Shown here one piece after another: positions 29,281 through 33,598 of a stretch of DNA of 33,598 nucleotides (position 1 is its first letter; each line of letters opens with the position of its first letter). The stretch is taken from positions 1 through 33,598 of the forward strand of contig JACQSR010000007.1 of assembly GCA_016211215.1 (NCBI GenBank), written 5' to 3'. A program made the translations under genes and the position numbers. Source of the stretch: Candidatus Woesearchaeota archaeon. GTDB lineage: Archaea; Nanobdellota; Nanobdellia; Woesearchaeales; JACQSR01. The notes below the pieces were generated by a model. It was not told where the DNA came from, did not search any database, and saw nothing but the letters and a program-made list of their open reading frames with translations.

Positions 29281-32200
29281 TTGATGTACCTCGTGGAAAA
29301 GAGCCCCAAGCTTTGCTCCTTCTCTGTCTCCTGCTTCACGAATCTGCTTTTTTCCTGGGCTTCCTCCAGCCTGCCTTTGCTCAATAGCTCCTGCGCTTTG
29401 TAAATCTCAGATTGAAGCTCTTTGAACCTCTCCTGGGCAATCCCGCTTATTCTCTCCTGTAAACTGCTTTCATAACCGGCCACCGAAGCCGCAGCCCCCA
29501 AGTTGCCTTCCCCTTTCAGTTTTCCCATAAACTCATTGCATTGCTTGTGCGTCTTAATCATGTCATAGACATTGCCGCCCTCAAGGCTTTGCTCGTATGC
29601 TTGCAGCTCCTTAGAAATATCATGCTGTATTATTGTTGCCTCCTGCGCAATGATTTCCAAACTGGCATCTTTATGGATTTCCGGCGTAGGCTCTGGTTCG
29701 GGAGATTGTTTTGGTTCATATTTCTCTGGAGATTGCATTAAGGTAATTGGAGCAGGATTTGGCTTAGAATACCGTGTCTGGTTTGATTCGTATTGCACTG
29801 AAGAGTGCTTCGTGGGGTGCATGTATGCAGGACCGGAATCGCTAAGACAAACAGCAAGGCTTGCGGCCATCAATACACCCCCTAAGACGCTAAATCCAAA
29901 TTTCTCAATCTTTTTTCTGGCAAATGATGATGCCATCAATGCACCCTCATATCTTGAAATAAGCGCATCCATCCCTTCAACTATCTCATGCGGGGGCTCA
30001 TACACTCTTCCAACAACTACAGCCTCTTCCCTGCCTTCCCTTAGATGCCTTAATCTTCTGCCTATCCCATGCCACCTGAATGCCAAAGAGAGGTTTCCAT
30101 ATTCTTCAGCTTTGTTTGCATACTCCACCAGCCCCAGCGCGTGCGTGTTAATTTCCTGCATTCTCGACTCCAATGCCCCAATAACCTTCCTGCGCGCCTC
30201 TATAACGGCCTCCTCGCCTTTCTTCACGTCCTGTGCAATTGCCGCATACGACATTAGCTTTTGATTGCTGCTGCATTCCTGAAACTGTTTCTGATACTTC
30301 CTCAGGTTTTCAAGTAATTTCAAAATCCCATAAATACTTTTCTGCGTGGCACACTTCCCAATAACCTTCTTTGCTTCCTGTCCATAATAAGCAATCCTTT
30401 TTGTATCCTCTTGAACAGACTTCCATGATGCATAAAGTTGCCTGTAACTTGCATAACTGCGCTCTATACTGTCCCCGGCCTCTTTGCATCTATCATCTGC
30501 ACAGCCAAGAACCTTCAAAATCCCATCTGCCCTTGCATAGAATTGCCTTTGCCCCTCATTTATTCTGGTGTCTTCATCCAAACTGCCCGTGCTCTCAAAA
30601 TCCGGCCTTAGGGAAAGCACGGCCTCTTTTGCACCCATTATAATTTCCAGCTTCTTGTCGCCTATGGATTTTTCGGCAGCCTGAGCCTCAATTCGCAACG
30701 ACTCAACAATTCCCTTAAGGTAAATATCCCCCCTGTGCTGATGGAAATCTGCATATCTTTTTTCGAAAATTCCTGCATGACTGAGCAGGTTTTCAAGATG
30801 TTCTTTGGAGCAGTCCTGGAAGCTGAGATTCCCTATGCTGCCCCTGAATTCTGAAATGAGCACTTGCTCCGCTTGTGCGGATGATATTACCTTCCTAACC
30901 AATGAAAAATATTTCTTCCTATCCTGAACACTTTTGAAGGCATCCTCGGCCTTTTCATTTTTTACTCCGAACCAGCCACAGATTTCCACCGCACGTTTCA
31001 AATTTCCTTCTTCCATCGCCAGCCTTTGCTCGTCCTCTTCAAGTTTTCCGCTCATCTCATAATAAGGATTAACGGCATTTAGAATCCTGTCGGAATCGGC
31101 AAGCGCATCTTTCCTTATCCTTGCTGCAATGCCGATGCAATCACTGGCCGTGTCATTAATGGTTTTCACCAGGCCAGAAAGGTAATGGTCGTCACGCCAT
31201 GAATCAAAATCATGGATGTGCTTTGTGCATTCGCTCTCGATGCGCAGTACACTATTTGCCAAATCCTTGCTTAATTCTTTTTTAAGCTCCCCATAATATC
31301 CCCTAAATGAGCCAAGCAGATCGTTTATGCCTTTTTCCGCCTCAATAGCCTTGGCTAAATACGCATTTCTGGCTCTGGCACTTTTTTCAATTTCTTTCAG
31401 CTCCTTGATTTCCCGCCCGAACCATTTGCAGTAGTCTTTCACTCTGGAAACTGTCTCAGCCTGCCTTATGCTTTCCCTAAAATCCTCCTTTAGGCTGGTT
31501 GGCGCGAAGTTCCAATTTACGGTTGCAAGAAGGCCGGCAGTCTTTTCCCTTGCAATTCCATCAACATAGCCGTAAACCCTGCCAACACCGTCGTAAAGAG
31601 GGGCCACAAGGCCGGCATAGTCCGAATTTTTCCGGTATTTGTCATAGACGCTTGCAACCTTAAGGGCTTCCAGCTGTATTTGGAGAAGCCGTTTGGCATC
31701 TTTCATGCCTATTTCGCCTGAAGATATCTTATTTGCCTCCCTGAAAAAACTGTCAAGCCCCGAAATGTCATTCCTTAAATTCCTTAAATTGCCCTCATAC
31801 ATTCTCTGATTTAATAGCCCAACAAACATCCCTTCGGGGCTTAAGGAAGAGGCAAGTGTCCTATTTGCAATAGGTCCATACAAATCTTTCAGGAAGCTGT
31901 CAATTACAACTATTGCCTTAAGGTCGTTTACGCTTTTTGCTTTTTGGACCATCCTTTTGCACTCTTCCGTGCTTACAAGACCGGAATATACAGAAGCTGC
32001 AATGGTTGTATTCACATTCGGAAGCGAAAATTGCTCCGGCTCGGAAGTTTTAAACTTGTGCGGGTCTTTCCCTCCAAGCAGCATCTGGAACTTGTCTACT
32101 GGATGGCGCACACTAGCAAAATCATTGCTTTCTGAAACCCTTCCCCCAAATCTTAGGTAGTAATCAACTTGGATAAGTGTTGCAAGGCCTATTTTTTCAC

Positions 32201-32354
32201 CCAGCTCAGCCAGCTGCCTGTCGCTCATATTTGAAACGAAATGCTCAATAAAGAGAGATTCCCCAACTGGCCGGTTAATTTGGATTGGCCTTTCTCTCCA
32301 CGACCGGGCTATGACCCCCTCCAGCCTGCTGTCCGAAAAAGAGCCTGATACCAT
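29277..32354 (-). CDS. 1025-aa coiled-coil protein, one C-terminal membrane helix
   Basis: The largest gene in the window, encoding a mostly helical protein. Residues 1-810 are long charged helices with many Cys and aromatic residues. One membrane helix lies at about 820-838 (GFSVLGGVLMAASLAVCL), preceded by FARKKIEKFG. By the positive-inside rule the big N-terminal part is cytoplasmic. A Pro-rich linker (about 860-895) and a final helical domain (about 896-1025) lie outside. No homologue is recognised. It follows the JAMM gene by 9 nt and overlaps the lipoprotein gene by 4 nt. Confidence 0.75.
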   Translation of the reverse strand: MVSGSFSDSRLEGVIARSWRERPIQINRPVGESLFIEHFVSNMSDRQLAELGEKIGLATLIQVDYYLRFGGRVSESNDFASVRHPVDKFQMLLGGKDPHKFKTSEPEQFSLPNVNTTIAASVYSGLVSTEECKRMVQKAKSVNDLKAIVVIDSFLKDLYGPIANRTLASSLSPEGMFVGLLNQRMYEGNLRNLRNDISGLDSFFREANKISSGEIGMKDAKRLLQIQLEALKVASVYDKYRKNSDYAGLVAPLYDGVGRVYGYVDGIAREKTAGLLATVNWNFAPTSLKEDFRESIRQAETVSRVKDYCKWFGREIKELKEIEKSARARNAYLAKAIEAEKGINDLLGSFRGYYGELKKELSKDLANSVLRIESECTKHIHDFDSWRDDHYLSGLVKTINDTASDCIGIAARIRKDALADSDRILNAVNPYYEMSGKLEEDEQRLAMEEGNLKRAVEICGWFGVKNEKAEDAFKSVQDRKKYFSLVRKVISSAQAEQVLISEFRGSIGNLSFQDCSKEHLENLLSHAGIFEKRYADFHQHRGDIYLKGIVESLRIEAQAAEKSIGDKKLEIIMGAKEAVLSLRPDFESTGSLDEDTRINEGQRQFYARADGILKVLGCADDRCKEAGDSIERSYASYRQLYASWKSVQEDTKRIAYYGQEAKKVIGKCATQKSIYGILKLLENLRKYQKQFQECSSNQKLMSYAAIAQDVKKGEEAVIEARRKVIGALESRMQEINTHALGLVEYANKAEEYGNLSLAFRWHGIGRRLRHLREGREEAVVVGRVYEPPHEIVEGMDALISRYEGALMASSFARKKIEKFGFSVLGGVLMAASLAVCLSDSGPAYMHPTKHSSVQYESNQTRYSKPNPAPITLMQSPEKYEPKQSPEPEPTPEIHKDASLEIIAQEATIIQHDISKELQAYEQSLEGGNVYDMIKTHKQCNEFMGKLKGEGNLGAAASVAGYESSLQERISGIAQERFKELQSEIYKAQELLSKGRLEEAQEKSRFVKQETEKEQSLGLFSTRYIK

Positions 32355-32363
32355 AATGATGAG

Positions 32364-33482
32364 TCAGTTAATGATGTCTGGACCGCGGAACAAATCCCTT
32401 AATCTCACACCATCCTCAAAGATAACCCTGCCAATAATCTCCCTGTTGACAATATCCATTTCTTCCGTGCCGAATTTTTTGTCGTCTTCAACAATGACCG
32501 GAAACGGCCACTTGTTTCCGTAGAAATTGTCTTCCGAAGCAGTCCTTTCAAAGTCTATTACCTCGCTGGTGTAGCGAATCTCTCCCCCGTCAAAATAAGC
32601 CCTTGGCCTTTGGCACACTGTTCTGAATGCCGGTTCATCCCCCTTTTCATTGACAACAAACCCGTTGAAAAATGAGAAAGATGCCCCATTTGCAAGACTA
32701 TCCTGCAACTCTACACGTTTTTTTATGCCAAACTGCCTGAATTCTTTAAGTATTGTTCTGTCATCTACAATTGAAAAGAAGGTCTTGATGTCTGCATGGG
32801 AATGGGCCCATCCTGCAAACCTCTTTTTATTCGCTATCGCGTCATCCATAGCCCCTTCTTTTCCGGAAGGTATGATGTCGCAAAAGTCGGGCCAGACAAT
32901 TTGCTCGGCAATGTAAACATCCCTTATGGTAATGTCCGGCTTCCTCCCAACAAGCGAATCATCAATCATATACATGCCGATTTCGTAATGCTCCCCTCTT
33001 CCGGCAGCAGCCGCAATACTGGAAATTGAGCGTGCGGCATATTCTGCCTTCTCAAGCGCGAATCTTGTAACCTTCATTGAACTTGCAGTTTCAGCAACAG
33101 ATTTGCTGATATCCCTGTTAATGTCACGTGCAATTTTCCGCAAAAGCTTTTCATGAATAAGCTGCTCCCTCTCGTAAAATTCCTCGCTGCCAATATATTC
33201 GTCAATGCAAAACTTCCCATCTTTTAGGAATCTCCTTAGTTTTTTCCCATTCTCTGCCATCGCAGTTCTGTACTCCAGCGGGTCTTCGGGGTTGCACATG
33301 CCCTTTTCAAGCCTTTCCCTGAACCTGAACTGGTGCTGGTCGGATTTTTCCCTGTAGGAGATTCCATCAAGGCCAAAAGTATAGCTCTCGGAAAATCCTG
33401 TATGTGAGGAGTCATAAGGGTCAAAGTTAAGTGCAACAATATTTTCCAGCTTGCCGCAATTTATAGGCTGTTCCTGAATCAT
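32364..33482 (-). CDS. JAMM (MPN/JAB1) metalloprotease-domain protein
   Basis: A 372-aa protein with a complete JAMM zinc motif: Glu167 in HYEIGMYM, then H227-S-H229, seven residues, S237, two residues, D240 (H-x-H-x7-S-x2-D). The strand DVYIAEQIVWPD between them fits the MPN fold. JAMM enzymes cut isopeptide bonds of ubiquitin-like conjugates or process ubiquitin-like precursors. Residues 1-140 are an unrecognised helical N-terminal domain. The ATG at 33482 has an AGGTG site 6 nt upstream; a GTG three codons earlier is an alternative. First complete gene of the operon. Confidence 0.85.
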   Translation of the reverse strand: MIQEQPINCGKLENIVALNFDPYDSSHTGFSESYTFGLDGISYREKSDQHQFRFRERLEKGMCNPEDPLEYRTAMAENGKKLRRFLKDGKFCIDEYIGSEEFYEREQLIHEKLLRKIARDINRDISKSVAETASSMKVTRFALEKAEYAARSISSIAAAAGRGEHYEIGMYMIDDSLVGRKPDITIRDVYIAEQIVWPDFCDIIPSGKEGAMDDAIANKKRFAGWAHSHADIKTFFSIVDDRTILKEFRQFGIKKRVELQDSLANGASFSFFNGFVVNEKGDEPAFRTVCQRPRAYFDGGEIRYTSEVIDFERTASEDNFYGNKWPFPVIVEDDKKFGTEEMDIVNREIIGRVIFEDGVRLRDLFRGPDIIN

Positions 33483-33491
33483 TTTCAACAC

Positions 33492-33598
33492 CTAGCAGTT
33501 ATGCATCTTCGCTACGGAAATCCCCCCGCTTACGATTCCCATCCTTCCGGACGATATAGCCCTGTACCTAAACTCTGCCTTGGGCACCTCGCCTATGG
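33492..33598 (-). CDS. C-terminus of upstream operon gene
   Basis: Thirty-four codons plus stop (TAG at 33492-33494) of a gene entering from the window edge. The visible end contains RYRAISSGRMGIVSGGISVA and finishes KMHNC. Its stop adjoins the JAMM gene and supplies the ribosome site for it, so it belongs to the same operon. The visible part is too short to name. Confidence 0.5.
   Translation of the reverse strand, partial: IGEVPKAEFRYRAISSGRMGIVSGGISVAKMHNC

Noticed and set aside
29572..30264. A 230-codon open frame on the plus strand inside the 1025-aa gene
   Set aside because: It is antisense to a long gene with protein-like composition, has a Ser/Pro/Cys-rich translation typical of antisense shadows, and no promoter or family motif.
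1..33598. tRNA, rRNA and CRISPR arrays
   Set aside because: I looked for tRNA T-arm sequences (GGTTCGAAT-like), rRNA stretches and regularly spaced identical repeats. The only regular repeats are the four operators at 1502-1603, whose spacing is irregular (26, 36, 28 nt) and which lie at a promoter.

Overview
The window reads as chromosomal DNA of an archaeon, most likely a small-genome (DPANN-type) lineage. The archaeal assignment rests on several things seen directly. Most transcription units have a TATA box about 22-32 nt before the start codon, so their mRNAs should be leaderless or nearly so. The UMP kinase is of the archaeal type, secF precedes secD, and there are paired VapB/VapC and AbrB-type genes and DUF5678/retropepsin genes. 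The lineage within DPANN is inference. Genes are packed tightly, with many 1-11 nt overlaps and several convergent pairs that share stop-codon bases. I see no rRNA, tRNA or CRISPR array.

Layout. (a) 1-2000 is visibly AT-richer than the rest and looks like an accessory island. A leftward operon (unknown 112-aa protein, AbrB-like protein, HNH nuclease, zinc-ribbon mini-protein, membrane protein running off the edge) is divergent from a transposase-like zinc-ribbon gene. The shared promoter has four copies of a near-palindromic 12-mer bracketing both TATA boxes. (b) 2047-12687 is mostly core: alpha/beta hydrolase, site-2 protease, CTP synthase, an AbrB-nucleotidyltransferase fusion with a small partner, a DedA-like membrane protein, a CPA2 Na+/H+ antiporter, SecF-SecD, a 21-aa Lys-rich CxxC peptide and a pair of EamA/SMR-like half transporters. 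(c) 12722-15173 holds UMP kinase and dCTP deaminase around three small unknown genes. One of these was cut short by a 238-bp element with perfect 14-bp terminal inverted repeats and dense internal hairpins. (d) 15170-19171 is a leftward run: cutA-ubiB-coiled coil-YdjM-like, two small membrane proteins and a VapBC pair. (e) 19250-19590 holds a structured leader followed by two very small genes with identical Shine-Dalgarno contexts. (f) 19587-25158 holds a methyltransferase, a ubiquitin-like E1 (MoeB/UbaA type), Sua5/YrdC, a metallophosphoesterase and several unknowns. (g) 25159-33598 runs leftward: retropepsin plus DUF5678, PurU, a Ser/Thr protein kinase, and a JAMM-protease / 1025-aa membrane coiled-coil / lipoprotein operon.

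How they work together. PyrG, UMP kinase and dCTP deaminase cover steps of pyrimidine nucleotide supply. SecF-SecD, the S2P protease, the antiporter and YdjM act at the membrane. The most unusual set is the JAMM operon with the neighbouring kinase. A cytosolic isopeptidase-like enzyme, a large single-pass coiled-coil protein whose C-terminus is predicted outside, a secreted lipoprotein and a kinase suggest a membrane-spanning assembly controlled by peptide cleavage and phosphorylation. No described system that I recognise has this layout.

Many start codons were moved downstream from the longest reading frame because a TATA box lies about one promoter length before an internal ATG. Those choices are stated per gene.
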